Below are positions 8,928 through 17,713 of a stretch of 64,000 nt of DNA, piece after piece; position 1 is the first letter of the stretch; each line of letters begins with the position of its first letter. Source of the DNA: Dehalogenimonas sp. WBC-2. GTDB lineage: Bacteria; Chloroflexota; Dehalococcoidia; Dehalococcoidales; Dehalococcoidaceae. The notes under the pieces were generated by a model. That model ran no database searches, was not told the origin of the DNA, and was given only the letters and a program-made list of their open reading frames with translations. The position numbers and the translations under genes are program-made. The DNA lies in the NCBI GenBank assembly GCA_001005265.1, contig CP011392.1:124001-188000 (forward strand). The letters run 5' to 3'.

Positions 8928-9216
8928 AATTCCTCCCTGGTGACAGATGATGCAATCAATTATACGTCCGAAGGATGGGGGGTGTCATGCCATATGAATA
9001 TAGTTAGCTAAAATTAACATGGATAAGCCGACTATGACTCATATAATCATTGATTTTTCGGTAATTATTTTACAAAAGGACTCCACATGGCGGTGATACT
9101 GATTACAGAGGTAGGTCAAGACATTACTGTATACAATACAAACTTTTGTCTTGGTTTCAAATAACTAATCTTAATTCATGACCAGGCTACACGAGAGTGA
9201 TCGTTCAAGGTAAAAA
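8928..9216. other. Intergenic region without a recognised gene
   Basis: AT-rich spacer of about 290 bp between mazG and the terminator of the collagen-propeller gene. The first part should hold the mazG promoter on the minus strand. I see no ORF with a ribosome-binding site and no strong hairpin. Confidence 0.5.
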
Positions 9217-9253
9217 AGAGGCAAGGATATAAGGTATGCATATCCTTGCCTCT
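9217..9253 (-). terminator. Terminator of the collagen-propeller lipoprotein gene
   Basis: Perfect 14-bp stem AGAGGCAAGGATAT (9217-9230) with 9240-9253. On the minus strand the hairpin is followed by TTTTTTA. Confidence 0.85.
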
Positions 9254-9271
9254 CACATTACAATGAACAGT

Positions 9272-10453
9272 CTATTTTTTACTTACAGTACTGTCGTTGC
9301 CGTTTGCTACCCAGATATTGGCACCATCGAAGCAGATGTCAACAGGAGCAGGGCCGACATTATATGAGCCAACTAATCCACCGTCGCTGGCATTGAGCTT
9401 GGTCACTGTGGCATCGTCGGTATTTGTCACCCAGATACTGACGCCATCGAAGCAGATGCCTGTAGGCGAACGCCCGACAGAATAGGTGCCAACCAACCCA
9501 CCATCGCTAGCTCTAAGCTTGGTTACGTTGGCGCTATCGTAGTTCGCCACCCAGATATTGGCCCCATCAAAGCAGATACCGGCCGGACCATCGCCGACGT
9601 TATAAGTGCCGATGACGGAACCATCACCGGCTCCAAGTTTGGTTACGCTGTCGCTGCCGGTATTTGTCACCCAGATATTGGAACCATCAAAGCAGATGCC
9701 GCTAGGGCCACTACCGACAGAATAGGTGCCAATAACTGCACCGTTACTGGTATTGAGCTTGGTTACGTTGGCGCTATCGTAGTTCGCCACCCAGATATTG
9801 GCCCCATCGAAGCAAATGCCCTGGGGTTCACTACCGACAGAATAGGTGCCAATAACTGCACCGTTGCTGGCATTGAGTTTGGTTACGCTGTCGCTGCCGA
9901 TGTTCGTCACCCAGATATTGGCCCCATCGAAGCAAATGCCCCTGGGTACATTACCGACAGAATAGGTGCCAACCAATCCACCGTCGCTAGCTCTAAGCTT
10001 GGTTACGTTGTCGCTGCCGATGTTCGTCACCCAGATATTGGCCCCATCAAAGCAGATACCTCTGGGGCTACCGCCGGTAGTATTATAGGTAATACCAATG
10101 TCGTTCGCTTCCCACCATCGCAATAGGCCAATTTGGAGGGGATTAAAAGACGTCCCTGTACCATCAGCGCCAGCGGGCCCCACTGGACCTTGCGGGCCAA
10201 TAGCACCTGTGGTTCCTGTAGCTCCAGTTGGACCTTGCGGACCAGTTGCACCTGTAGCTCCAGCTGGACCTTGCGGGCCAATAGCACCTGTGGCACCTGT
10301 GGCACCTGTGGCACCGGTAGCACCAGTAGCGCCAGTCGCTCCAGTAGCGCCGGTAGCGCCTGTAGCCCCGCTATCCCCCGTGCAACCCACTGCGGGTACT
10401 AGGACGAGGATGATAATCGCCAGTACTATTACTAACTTTCCGAATGGTTTCAT
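9272..10453 (-). CDS. Lipoprotein with collagen-like stalk and seven-bladed beta-propeller
   Basis: 393 residues from the ATG at 10453, chosen because GGAGGATATTC lies directly before it. Signal peptide with lipobox (VPAVGC, Cys about residue 24), then about two dozen Gly-X-Y triplets dominated by GAT and GPQ (about residues 26-97), then seven repeats of exactly 40 residues with the core [13 protein letters not shown]. Seven blades of this YVTN/NHL/SMP-30-like type would close one propeller. Surface-displayed with a trimeric collagen-like rod is the obvious model. Monocistronic with its own terminator. No enzymatic motif seen; binding is an inference. Confidence 0.85.
   Translation of the reverse strand: MKPFGKLVIVLAIIILVLVPAVGCTGDSGATGATGATGATGATGATGATGATGATGAIGPQGPAGATGATGPQGPTGATGTTGAIGPQGPVGPAGADGTGTSFNPLQIGLLRWWEANDIGITYNTTGGSPRGICFDGANIWVTNIGSDNVTKLRASDGGLVGTYSVGNVPRGICFDGANIWVTNIGSDSVTKLNASNGAVIGTYSVGSEPQGICFDGANIWVANYDSANVTKLNTSNGAVIGTYSVGSGPSGICFDGSNIWVTNTGSDSVTKLGAGDGSVIGTYNVGDGPAGICFDGANIWVANYDSANVTKLRASDGGLVGTYSVGRSPTGICFDGVSIWVTNTDDATVTKLNASDGGLVGSYNVGPAPVDICFDGANIWVANGNDSTVSKK
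9290..10085 (-). repeat. Seven tandem 120-bp coding repeats (propeller blades)
   Basis: The CCCAGATATTGG-like core recurs every 120 bp (for example near 9310, 9430, 9550, 9670, 9790, 9910 and 10030) with little variation. Neighbouring blades are so similar that recombination or gene conversion between them is likely. Confidence 0.9.
10165..10378 (-). repeat. Collagen-like Gly-X-Y coding repeat
   Basis: A 9-bp-class repeat (on this strand gcacc/gtagc variants) encoding Gly-Ala-Thr and Gly-Pro-Gln triplets without interruption. The block of consecutive GAT triplets at 10290-10370 is the most homogeneous part and the most likely to vary in copy number. Confidence 0.85.
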
Positions 10454-10914
10454 GAATATCCTCCAAAGTTTCAAAAAGAACATCAATAAAAGTTTACGAA
10501 AATGGCAAAACACCACTGACGTGGGTAATGGTAATCATAATTAATACCGTTGTCAACCATTGGTTACTGTTCGGTGAACGACATAGCAAATATTGAAATT
10601 TGCCCAACAACCACTGTTTCGTATCCGCGGGCTTTGGTCCTAGGATATAGTATGTCTTGCCAAACCATTCACAGATAAAGTGAAGCTGATTTCTTATTGA
10701 GCATTGACATTCCCATGATTATTAAATTACCGGACAACACTTGGGGCTAGAACTTGTTGAACGTTTTGTATTAGAAATGTGGGTCTAGTTCACTAGTTAA
10801 GTCAAAGTGCTTGGTACGAACTACCCTAGGTTATTTTCAGTGCGCAAACCCAGGCTATTTTGACATTCATCTTTTAGTGACTTAATCTTGAATGATTTCT
10901 CAAGGAGGCAATAA
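10454..10914. other. Intergenic region, divergent promoters expected
   Basis: About 460 bp of AT-rich sequence between two divergently transcribed genes. It must hold both promoters, but no pair of -35/-10 boxes stands out, and I see no repeat or RNA structure. Confidence 0.5.
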
Positions 10915-11304
10915 ATGAAAAACGCCGAAAATGAAACAGAGTGGCTTCAGTCTTTTATAACGCTTCATAATGAAGCTGCAATGTATATCCGGAAAGTTGA
11001 AGAGGGTGTCAACAGTGAGGACGAACAAGCTACGGATCAGGCATTGAAGGACGCTGTGCTTGGTTTACCTGCCATGCTGGTTAATTTGAAAACCGCTCCA
11101 GACCCAAAGAATAAAGAATACAAAGATATAAAAAAGAAATTCCAAAGAGGTTTGAAAGTATTTATTGAAGGTTGTAATTACGGCATTACCTACTTTGAAA
11201 CCCCCTCGCCATGGAACCGCAGTGTCTGGTGGTTGACTGCTGAGACCGCTACCAAACAGCTTAAGGAAGTATCCGATCGTTTACCCCGTAATCAAACGCC
11301 GTAG
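10915..11304 (+). CDS. Hypothetical cytoplasmic protein, 129 residues
   Basis: Begins with ATG after a very good Shine-Dalgarno (AAGGAGG, 7-bp spacing). Predominantly helical and charged, with no signal peptide or membrane segment. A Trp-rich stretch (SPWNRSVWWL, about residues 99-108) lies near the C-terminus. I recognise no family. It converges on lgt. Confidence 0.7.
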   Translation: MKNAENETEWLQSFITLHNEAAMYIRKVEEGVNSEDEQATDQALKDAVLGLPAMLVNLKTAPDPKNKEYKDIKKKFQRGLKVFIEGCNYGITYFETPSPWNRSVWWLTAETATKQLKEVSDRLPRNQTP

Positions 11305-11324
11305 AGAGTCGTAGCCGGCATTAG

Positions 11325-12104
11325 CTAAACGCTGTCGTTTAGGTCTTCAGTTGGGACAGGCCGTCGATGGCGGTACCAGAGGATGCCAGCACTGATGATG
11401 ACGGCGGCACCGGTGATCCAGCGAGCTGTTGGGACGCCGCCTACCGACCAGACATCAATCTTAAAGCCTTCCAGTAAGAAACGGCCAGCACCGTAGTAGA
11501 TGAGGTAAAGCAGAAAGATGTCACCGTCTTTTAGACGGTTGCGCCATTTACGACCTACGACCATCAGGAAAATGAAGCCCGAGAGGTTCCACAAAGACTC
11601 GTATAGAAACATCGGGTGGAAGTGGGTATATTGTTCAAATCCTGGCAGGCGGTTGGCTGGATCGATGAAGATACCCCAGGGCAAGTCGGTGGGATAGCCG
11701 TATAATTCCTGGTTGAAATAGTTGCCCCAACGTCCGATTGATTGAGCCAGTAGGAGACCCGGCGCCAGGATGTCGAACCATCGCAATTTCTTTAGGCCAC
11801 GCCAGGTGGTGTAGATCAGGAGCCCCACTGCGCCGCCGATAACCGCACCGAATATGCCCAAACCTGCGCCACCTATGATTTGGTCTGGGTTTTGAGAGTA
11901 GAAATCCCATTTATCAATGACGTGGTAAGCCCGCGCCCCTATAATGCCTAACGGCAACACAATCAACGCCATGTTGAACAGCTGATCGGTGTTTTCACCG
12001 CGACGCTTGGTTTCAATATAGGCAACGGTAACAGCTGCCAGCGCTCCCAGCGCCAGCATGAGTCCGTAAAGATGTATGGTCAGGGGGCCAAGTTCAAAAG
12101 ACAT
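11325..12104 (-). CDS. lgt: Prolipoprotein diacylglyceryl transferase
   Basis: 259 residues. Membrane enzyme that attaches diacylglycerol to the lipobox cysteine of prolipoproteins. Seven hydrophobic segments and the Lgt signature GRWGNYFNQELYG (about residues 126-138), with the upstream ARAYHVIDKW segment. It would process the many lipoproteins in this window (9272, 12161, 40673, 41390, 47964). Confidence 0.95.
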   Translation of the reverse strand: MSFELGPLTIHLYGLMLALGALAAVTVAYIETKRRGENTDQLFNMALIVLPLGIIGARAYHVIDKWDFYSQNPDQIIGGAGLGIFGAVIGGAVGLLIYTTWRGLKKLRWFDILAPGLLLAQSIGRWGNYFNQELYGYPTDLPWGIFIDPANRLPGFEQYTHFHPMFLYESLWNLSGFIFLMVVGRKWRNRLKDGDIFLLYLIYYGAGRFLLEGFKIDVWSVGGVPTARWITGAAVIISAGILWYRHRRPVPTEDLNDSV

Positions 12105-12160
12105 CCGCGAGGCTCCTTCGTAATGGCGACGGGATTAGGACAAGACCGCCGAATCTGCCC

Positions 12161-13081
12161 TTATTTTAGCGCATCGGCGATGGTTACGGCTAAATTTGAC
12201 ATAAAGGTGAAGTAAGAGCCGTCCGCCGCCAGGCGGTGGGTGGTCAGTTCCACGATCTGGACCCCCGTCGCATCTGATACAGTTTGCACCACTGCCGCGG
12301 ATGTTCCGCTTTCGGCGAAGATGGCCTTGACCGGGTTTGCCTTAATCAGCTTAATGAGTGCCGCGATGTCTGCTGCCGAAACCTCGGCTTGAGTCGAGAG
12401 ATTGGGAATGACGGCACCGACTAACTGGAAACTGTAACGGTCAGCGAAATAGCCCATGGATTCATGCCCGGTGACCAGCTTGCGGTCGTCGGGCGCTACC
12501 CCGGCCACCAGCGCGGTGATTTCGCTGTTTAAGCTGTCAAGTCTGGTTTCTAAGTCAGCGGCGCGGACGTCAACATTGATACCTATTGTAGCTTTAAGTT
12601 CAGCAGCCAGAGCGGTGACGACGCTTTTCATAGCCACGGGGTCTACCCAAAAGTGAGGGTCGGCGGCGCCAATCTGCTGATCAGGGTCGTCACCGGGGAT
12701 ACCCTCACCGAGGCCGACGTGGCGGACGGTTATATAGTCGGTGGCGGTGAAAAGCTTTACCCCCTGATTTTCAGCCGAAGCCAGTGTGGCCTCCAGTCCC
12801 TGTTCCAAGTTGAGGCCATTACGGACAACGAGGCCAGCCTGGTTGACTTTTTCAATATCACGGGCTGAAGGTTCCCAGTCATGGAGGTCGGAGCCGTTGG
12901 GGATCAGCACGGTGACCGTCGCCTCATCTCCGACAAGTTCTTTGACCACAGAACCGAGGATGGAATGAGTAACGACGACCGATTTTGACTCGGTGTTATC
13001 GTTCCGGCAGCCGGACATCATTAAGGCCGAACTCAAGATCAACAATACCGATAGGGTAGCCAACAATACGCGAATTTTCAT
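12161..13081 (-). CDS. znuA: Zinc/manganese ABC transporter substrate-binding lipoprotein (ZnuA family)
   Basis: 306 residues, cluster A-I binding protein. Signal peptide with lipobox MMSGC (about residue 25). Metal-ligand segments are visible in the family order: SDLHDWEPS, DPHFWVDP, GHESMGYFA and a C-terminal AESGTS region. The His-rich loop of proteobacterial ZnuA is absent, so zinc versus manganese is not decided by sequence alone. Cotranscribed behind the Fur-family gene, 3 bp after it, which argues for zinc. The permease and ATPase genes are 3.8 kb away (16916-18560). Confidence 0.88.
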   Translation of the reverse strand: MKIRVLLATLSVLLILSSALMMSGCRNDNTESKSVVVTHSILGSVVKELVGDEATVTVLIPNGSDLHDWEPSARDIEKVNQAGLVVRNGLNLEQGLEATLASAENQGVKLFTATDYITVRHVGLGEGIPGDDPDQQIGAADPHFWVDPVAMKSVVTALAAELKATIGINVDVRAADLETRLDSLNSEITALVAGVAPDDRKLVTGHESMGYFADRYSFQLVGAVIPNLSTQAEVSAADIAALIKLIKANPVKAIFAESGTSAAVVQTVSDATGVQIVELTTHRLAADGSYFTFMSNLAVTIADALK

Positions 13082-13084
13082 TTT

Positions 13085-13522
13085 TCAATCCTTCCTACAG
13101 TTGCGACAGTAGCCGCTGAATGCGAGTTGGTGCTCGGTGATGCGATAACCGGTCTCTCGCTCTAACGCTGCTTCAAGTTCTACCGGGCAATGTCCCGAGA
13201 GATTCACCACTTCGCCGCAACTGCGGCAGACCAGGTGGTGATGGTGCTCTGGCGGTCCGGCCTTGAAGGTGGTGACGGTACTATCATCGTGTTGGAAACG
13301 GCATAACAGGCCCAGTTTTTGTAACAACTCAATGGTGCGGTAAACGGTCACCAGCCCGATATCCGGGTGTTCGGGCAGTAATGCGGCATGCAACGCCTGG
13401 GGGGTGGTGGGCGCGCCACTACCGATCATTGCACCAATGATAGTACGGCGCTGCGGCGTAAGCTTGTAGCCGGCAGTCTTAATTTCATTGAGTATTTTCC
13501 GCTGTGTCGTCATTATAGGCAC
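13085..13522 (-). CDS. zur: Fur-family metal-responsive repressor, probably Zur
   Basis: 145 residues. N-terminal winged helix (about residues 10-85) and C-terminal dimerisation/metal domain with PEHHHHLVCRSCG and CRNCRK, which provides the two CxxC structural zinc pairs. It heads a two-gene operon with znuA, and a perfect palindrome typical of Fur-family operators lies immediately upstream, so autoregulation is expected. Assignment to Zur rests on the znuA partnership. Confidence 0.85.
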   Translation of the reverse strand: MPIMTTQRKILNEIKTAGYKLTPQRRTIIGAMIGSGAPTTPQALHAALLPEHPDIGLVTVYRTIELLQKLGLLCRFQHDDSTVTTFKAGPPEHHHHLVCRSCGEVVNLSGHCPVELEAALERETGYRITEHQLAFSGYCRNCRKD

Positions 13523-13524
13523 CT

Positions 13525-13545
13525 AAATGAAAATCATTTTCATTT
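13525..13545. promoter_or_regulatory. Fur/Zur-type operator, perfect 21-bp palindrome
   Basis: AAATGAAAAT-C-ATTTTCATTT, ten bases each side of a central C with no mismatch, located 3 bp upstream of the Fur-family start codon. It matches the general NATAATNATTATN-like/TGAAAATCATTTTCA class of Fur-family boxes. Confidence 0.85.
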
Positions 13546-13654
13546 ACAATATAACAAAGGCTTTAGATTGTGTCAAGAGGTGAAAAGAGAAGAGTTATCT
13601 GTGGTAAGACAATTCTATGCTGTAAAGAGGAGTATGAACTGAAAAAGAAGTCGT

Positions 13655-15061
13655 TCAGGCGTTGTCGCGTGCTTTGTTCCGCGGCAGTGAGGCGAAGACA
13701 CCCAGGACGCATAAGCCGGTGAAGATGCTGAAGGCGATGCGGATGCTGGTTACCAACTCGGCGTGAACCTCCGGAGAGACCTGGACGCGGCCGATGATAA
13801 GGGCGAACAGCAGCAGGGCGATACCGAGCGACAGCATCTGGCCGACCAGCCGCATCGTCGACAGGGTCGCCGATGCCACGCCGTATTGCTTGCGCTGAAC
13901 CGCGCCCATGACCGCGGCAGTGTTGGGCGAGGAGAAAAGGCCGAAACCGATGCCCAGCACGATGAGGGCGGCGATGATGTAGAGTAAGGAAGTCGTTTCG
14001 TTAATGAAGATCATCAGTCCCAGGCCTGCCGCTGATACTCCCATCCCGATAGAGGCCAGCATCCTGGCGTCGATGCGGTCGGCAAGTCGTCCGGCATACG
14101 GCGATATAATTGCCATCAGTATTGGCTGTGGCACCAGGATCAACCCCGCCTCCGCGGGTGAAAAACCCTTAACGTACTGCAGATAGAGGGAAAGCAGAAA
14201 CCCGGTGGCGAAGGTTGCCGAATAATTAATCAGTGTGGCGGCGTTGGAAAAAGCGAAAACGTGATTGTGGCGGAACAGGTCGACCGATAGCATCGGGTGA
14301 ATTGTTCTGGTTTCGAGAACCAGGAATAGCATCATGCCGATAGCTCCGCCGCCTATCAGGATAAATCCGGTCGGGTCGGGTAACTCTGAGAAGCCCAGCA
14401 TAAGTGTGGTGAGGGCAACACCATATATAATCGCACCTTTAAGATCGAAGCCCTCTCCACTAGCCTCCTGCCATTCTGTTTTAAGCCGGGTCAGGATGAA
14501 AAAGAGGGCAAAAAGGGCCAGCGCCGCCGAAGCGTAAAATATCGAGCGCCAGCCGAAAGCACTGGTCAGCAGACCGCCAGCCGTTGGCCCCAGCGACAGG
14601 CCGGTATAAACCGCCGCCGCGTTCAGTCCCAGCACTTTGCCTCGCTCGGAAGGCGGGAAGACGGATGTCAGGATAGCCACGCCGGTACCGAAAAGCATCG
14701 CCCCGCCCACTCCCTGGGCCACCCTCAGCGCGATAAGCTGGGCTCCGCTCTGGCTGAAGGCGATGGCGAGGGAGGTGACGGTGTAGACCGCCAGTCCCCA
14801 GGTGAATATCAGCCGGCGCCCCTTGATATCGGCCAGCCGCCCGAAAGGCAGCAGGAATACTGCGGCAGCCAGTATATAAGTGGTGGCCACCCAGCCCAGG
14901 TTGACCGCGTCGAGTCCGAACTCCTTACCGATGGCCGGCAGGGCGATGTTGACCGATGAGCCCATGAATGGTGTCAGGAATGACGCCAGGGTTGACGCAA
15001 TCAAGGCGGCGCGGCGCGCAGAGCTGGTGGCGGCAGGCGGTAATATAGAATGCGGCAGCAT
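13655..15061 (-). CDS. MFS drug-efflux transporter, DHA2 (EmrB/QacA-like)
   Basis: 468 residues with a multi-spanning hydrophobic profile consistent with 14 helices. The MFS motif A is visible (GRLADIKGRRLIF, about residues 76-88), as is the motif-C-like stretch GPTAGGLLTSAFGWR. It begins 3 bp after the stop of the VOC-protein gene and is likely cotranscribed with it. Substrate not predictable; proton-driven efflux is the family norm. Confidence 0.9.
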   Translation of the reverse strand: MLPHSILPPAATSSARRAALIASTLASFLTPFMGSSVNIALPAIGKEFGLDAVNLGWVATTYILAAAVFLLPFGRLADIKGRRLIFTWGLAVYTVTSLAIAFSQSGAQLIALRVAQGVGGAMLFGTGVAILTSVFPPSERGKVLGLNAAAVYTGLSLGPTAGGLLTSAFGWRSIFYASAALALFALFFILTRLKTEWQEASGEGFDLKGAIIYGVALTTLMLGFSELPDPTGFILIGGGAIGMMLFLVLETRTIHPMLSVDLFRHNHVFAFSNAATLINYSATFATGFLLSLYLQYVKGFSPAEAGLILVPQPILMAIISPYAGRLADRIDARMLASIGMGVSAAGLGLMIFINETTSLLYIIAALIVLGIGFGLFSSPNTAAVMGAVQRKQYGVASATLSTMRLVGQMLSLGIALLLFALIIGRVQVSPEVHAELVTSIRIAFSIFTGLCVLGVFASLPRNKARDNA

Positions 15062-15063
15062 AA

Positions 15064-15429
15064 TTAAGTGGCGTTTTTATCCGGCTGCATCAGACCGAAG
15101 GGATTGCCTTCTGTGTCGGTGAAATATGCGAAATAACCGATACCCGGTACCGTCTGATCCGGGCTGAGACGTTTGCCGCCGGCGGCGATGACCTTGGCCG
15201 CCGCGTCCTTGAGGTTTCCGACGCCGATGGTGTTGACCGTCTGGCGGATGGTGCCCTCATTGCTCATGATGGCGCCGTTGATGCCCATCTCAGAGTCTGG
15301 TCCGGTTGTGATATTCCAATAGTCCATCGGCCCGGCCCATTTTTCGATCTTCCAGCCAAAGGCCTTTTGGTAGAACTTGACTGCCCGGTCCGGTTTTTCG
15401 GCCGGTAACTCAAAATGAACAACTCTCAT
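15064..15429 (-). CDS. VOC-family (glyoxalase/bleomycin resistance-like) protein
   Basis: 121 residues, a single beta-alpha-beta-beta-beta pair module typical of VOC proteins: VVHFELPAEKPDRAVKFYQKAFGW at the N-terminus and GYFAYFTDTEGNPFGL near the C-terminus. Could be a lyase, dioxygenase or drug-binding protein. The adjoining efflux gene makes a role in detoxification plausible but unproven. Confidence 0.85.
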   Translation of the reverse strand: MRVVHFELPAEKPDRAVKFYQKAFGWKIEKWAGPMDYWNITTGPDSEMGINGAIMSNEGTIRQTVNTIGVGNLKDAAAKVIAAGGKRLSPDQTVPGIGYFAYFTDTEGNPFGLMQPDKNAT

Positions 15430-15442
15430 CTTAATCTCCCGT

Positions 15443-16357
15443 TTATCGTCTGGCGACGTTTATTAACTGGGAAAGCTCAGTTAATTTCCATTGTAGCATG
15501 TAATTTTCGATACTCTTTATGATCCTACGAGGTGCCTCGGGATCGACCAGAGCCGCCGTGCCGATCTGCACCGCCGCCGCTCCGGCCATCAGGAACTCAA
15601 TAGCGTCCTCGCCGGTTGAGATACCGCCGCAGCCTATGACAGGTATCTTCACCGCCCCGGCGACACGGTAAACCATGGCCAGGGCCACCGGTTTGACCGC
15701 CGGACCAGACAGGCCACCGGTGATATTGCCCAGCACCGGCTTTCGCTTTTTGATGTCAATCGCCATGCCCCGCAGCGTGTTTATCAGCGATACGGCGTCG
15801 GCTCCGGCGTGTTCCACCGCCAGCGCCAGGGCAACGATATCCGAGGTGTTGGGAGTGAGTTTCACTATGACAGGTAAAGAGGTCGCCTCTTTGACTGCCG
15901 CGGTCACCGCCGCCGCTGATTCCGGCGTGGAGCCGAACTCCAAGCAGCCGGCTGCCACGTTAGGGCAGGAGATGTTTACTTCTAAAGCCGCGATACCGGG
16001 TACTTTATCTAATCGCCGGGCAATCTTGGCGTATTCTTCGATGGAATCGGCAGCGATATTGACGAACACCGGCACCGGCCATGTCTGCCATAACGGAGCA
16101 TATTTTTCGATAATTTTTTCGACGCCGGGGTTCTGTAGCCCGATAGCGTTCAGTAGCCCGTAAGGCGTTTCCATGATGCGGGGCTGGGGATTACCGGCCC
16201 GGGGTTTCAGTGTGGTGCCCTTACAGATGAATGCGCCGAGTTCTGTCACGTCATAAAGGCGGTTGGGTTCAGCGCCGTAGCCTGCAGTGCCGGAGGCAGT
16301 GATGACCGGGTTTTTAAGGGTGAGACCTGGAAGCAGTTTGGTAGAAAGATCAGGCAT
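15443..16357 (-). CDS. pyrD: Dihydroorotate dehydrogenase, class 1B catalytic subunit
   Basis: 304 residues from the ATG at 16357, which gives normal family length; upstream in-frame starts add about 100 unrelated residues. FMN-dependent oxidation of dihydroorotate to orotate. Motifs: ASGTAGYG, NAIGLQNPG, VNISCPN (residues of the active-site loop with Cys) and GCGGISTGEDA near the C-terminus. Class 1B enzymes normally use a PyrK FAD/2Fe-2S subunit. None is adjacent, although the related NfnA at 23030 belongs to the same superfamily. Confidence 0.93.
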   Translation of the reverse strand: MPDLSTKLLPGLTLKNPVITASGTAGYGAEPNRLYDVTELGAFICKGTTLKPRAGNPQPRIMETPYGLLNAIGLQNPGVEKIIEKYAPLWQTWPVPVFVNIAADSIEEYAKIARRLDKVPGIAALEVNISCPNVAAGCLEFGSTPESAAAVTAAVKEATSLPVIVKLTPNTSDIVALALAVEHAGADAVSLINTLRGMAIDIKKRKPVLGNITGGLSGPAVKPVALAMVYRVAGAVKIPVIGCGGISTGEDAIEFLMAGAAAVQIGTAALVDPEAPRRIIKSIENYMLQWKLTELSQLINVARR

Positions 16358-16493
16358 GGCTGTGATTATAGACCCTGGGTAAACGGCGGGCAAGCAGGAC
16401 GAACGGGCAAGGTGGATTCTCCGTATCCCCTCGAGTCTTGTCAGACCGCTTACTAGAACAATCCTGTTTTTCTCTTGGTTGTGACTAGGAGGG

Positions 16494-16760
16494 TCATTTG
16501 CGCCGGGTGATGGCTTGCAAGGCGGCGACTCCCAGTCCGATGGCCGGCAGCATAGTAATGGTGATAAAAACGTATGAACCCGGTGGGTCCATGTCACCCC
16601 GGGCATCCAGTATCCACCAGATGCCTGCCAGTAGCAGCACGCCGGCAACACCGCCGACAAGCCGGTCATACCAGGTGACTATAGCATTGTGCGCCTTGAA
16701 ATAACGCTCAAGGAAAGCATAACCGGCGATAATGATGAGGAAAAACAAGGCCAGTAGCAT
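16494..16760 (-). CDS. Small membrane protein, unknown function
   Basis: 88 residues with three predicted hydrophobic segments (about residues 2-16, 36-50 and 64-82). A GAGG sequence about 10 bp upstream supports the ATG at 16760. It sits between pyrD and znuC on the same strand. Not recognised. Confidence 0.6.
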   Translation of the reverse strand: MLLALFFLIIIAGYAFLERYFKAHNAIVTWYDRLVGGVAGVLLLAGIWWILDARGDMDPPGSYVFITITMLPAIGLGVAALQAITRRK

Positions 16761-16915
16761 GATTATTTACCTCATTTCTTTCTAAGTATCAGTCGGTGGT
16801 TAATAATAACATTTTTGTTAAGCGAATAAAATACTGAACCAGTGGCCATATGGCCGTAACAGGGAAAAGGACGTCTTCTTCACTGTTGTCGGATAGACCG
16901 GATAATACTTCAGTT

Positions 16916-17713
16916 CTATCCCTCGTTGCGCCTGACGCCGTCATGCCCGTGGCGACATTCCAGCACAGTGACGCCCTTCTGGTCGGCACCGACGACCACA
17001 CCGAAGGTTTCCAAGAGCGCCTGGGGGGTAAGTACCTTATCCGGCGCACCCAGGGCCACTACTTTGTGGGCCAGCAGCATGACCTGATCACACAGAGCCG
17101 CCTCATCCTGGACATCATGGGTGGCCACCACTACGCTGGCACCGCGGCAGAGTTCATCCTTGACTGCCTGAAGATAGAGGCCGTTGCCGCCGATATCCAG
17201 ACTGGAGGTAGGCTCATCCATGACCAGCAGGTCGGCGCGGTGCGCCAAAACCTGAGCCAGATAAACCCGCTGCTGCTGGCCGCCGGACAGGGACCGCAGC
17301 GGGGTATCGGCTAATTTATCAATATCCATGGCGTTCATAGCTTCACGCACAATTGTATCATCCTCTGAAGTCAGGCGTCTTAGCAGGCCGCGGCTGGGAA
17401 AGCGTCCCATGCGCACTACGTCGATAGCCTGCAATGGTAAAACAAAGCCTGAAGCATGGAACTGCCCGAGATAGGCGATGCGGCGGGGGTTGGCACCCGG
17501 ACGGGCGCCGAAAACCTCAATCTGGCCGGAAACCGGTGGCAGCAGGCCGACGATGGTTTTAAGCAGGGTGGATTTACCGGAACCGTTGGTGCCGATGAGG
17601 GCGATGGCCTGTCCGGATTTAAGCTGGAAATCAATATCGGCTACTACGGTCTGTCCGTCATATCCGACGCTCAAATGACTGGCGGTGATGTCAACTGCAG
17701 CCGCATTAACCAT
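16916..17713 (-). CDS. znuC: Zinc/manganese ABC transporter ATP-binding protein
   Basis: 265 residues. Walker A GTNGSGKST (about residues 37-45), ABC signature LSGGQQQR, Walker B LLVMDEPTSSLD and switch His in ATHD. Cluster A-I metal importer ATPase. Its start overlaps the end of the permease gene by 8 bp, so the two are coupled. Together with znuB and the znuA at 12161 it completes an importer. Confidence 0.92.
   Translation of the reverse strand: MVNAAAVDITASHLSVGYDGQTVVADIDFQLKSGQAIALIGTNGSGKSTLLKTIVGLLPPVSGQIEVFGARPGANPRRIAYLGQFHASGFVLPLQAIDVVRMGRFPSRGLLRRLTSEDDTIVREAMNAMDIDKLADTPLRSLSGGQQQRVYLAQVLAHRADLLVMDEPTSSLDIGGNGLYLQAVKDELCRGASVVVATHDVQDEAALCDQVMLLAHKVVALGAPDKVLTPQALLETFGVVVGADQKGVTVLECRHGHDGVRRNEG

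Noticed and set aside
9290-10085. Regular 120-bp repeats as a CRISPR-like array
   Set aside because: Repeats are contiguous, in one reading frame and code for propeller blades; no unique spacers.
10027-10544. Open frames on both strands across the collagen-like repeat (Pro/Val-rich and Ser/Cys-rich products)
   Set aside because: Low-complexity by-products of the Gly-X-Y repeat; no start signals.
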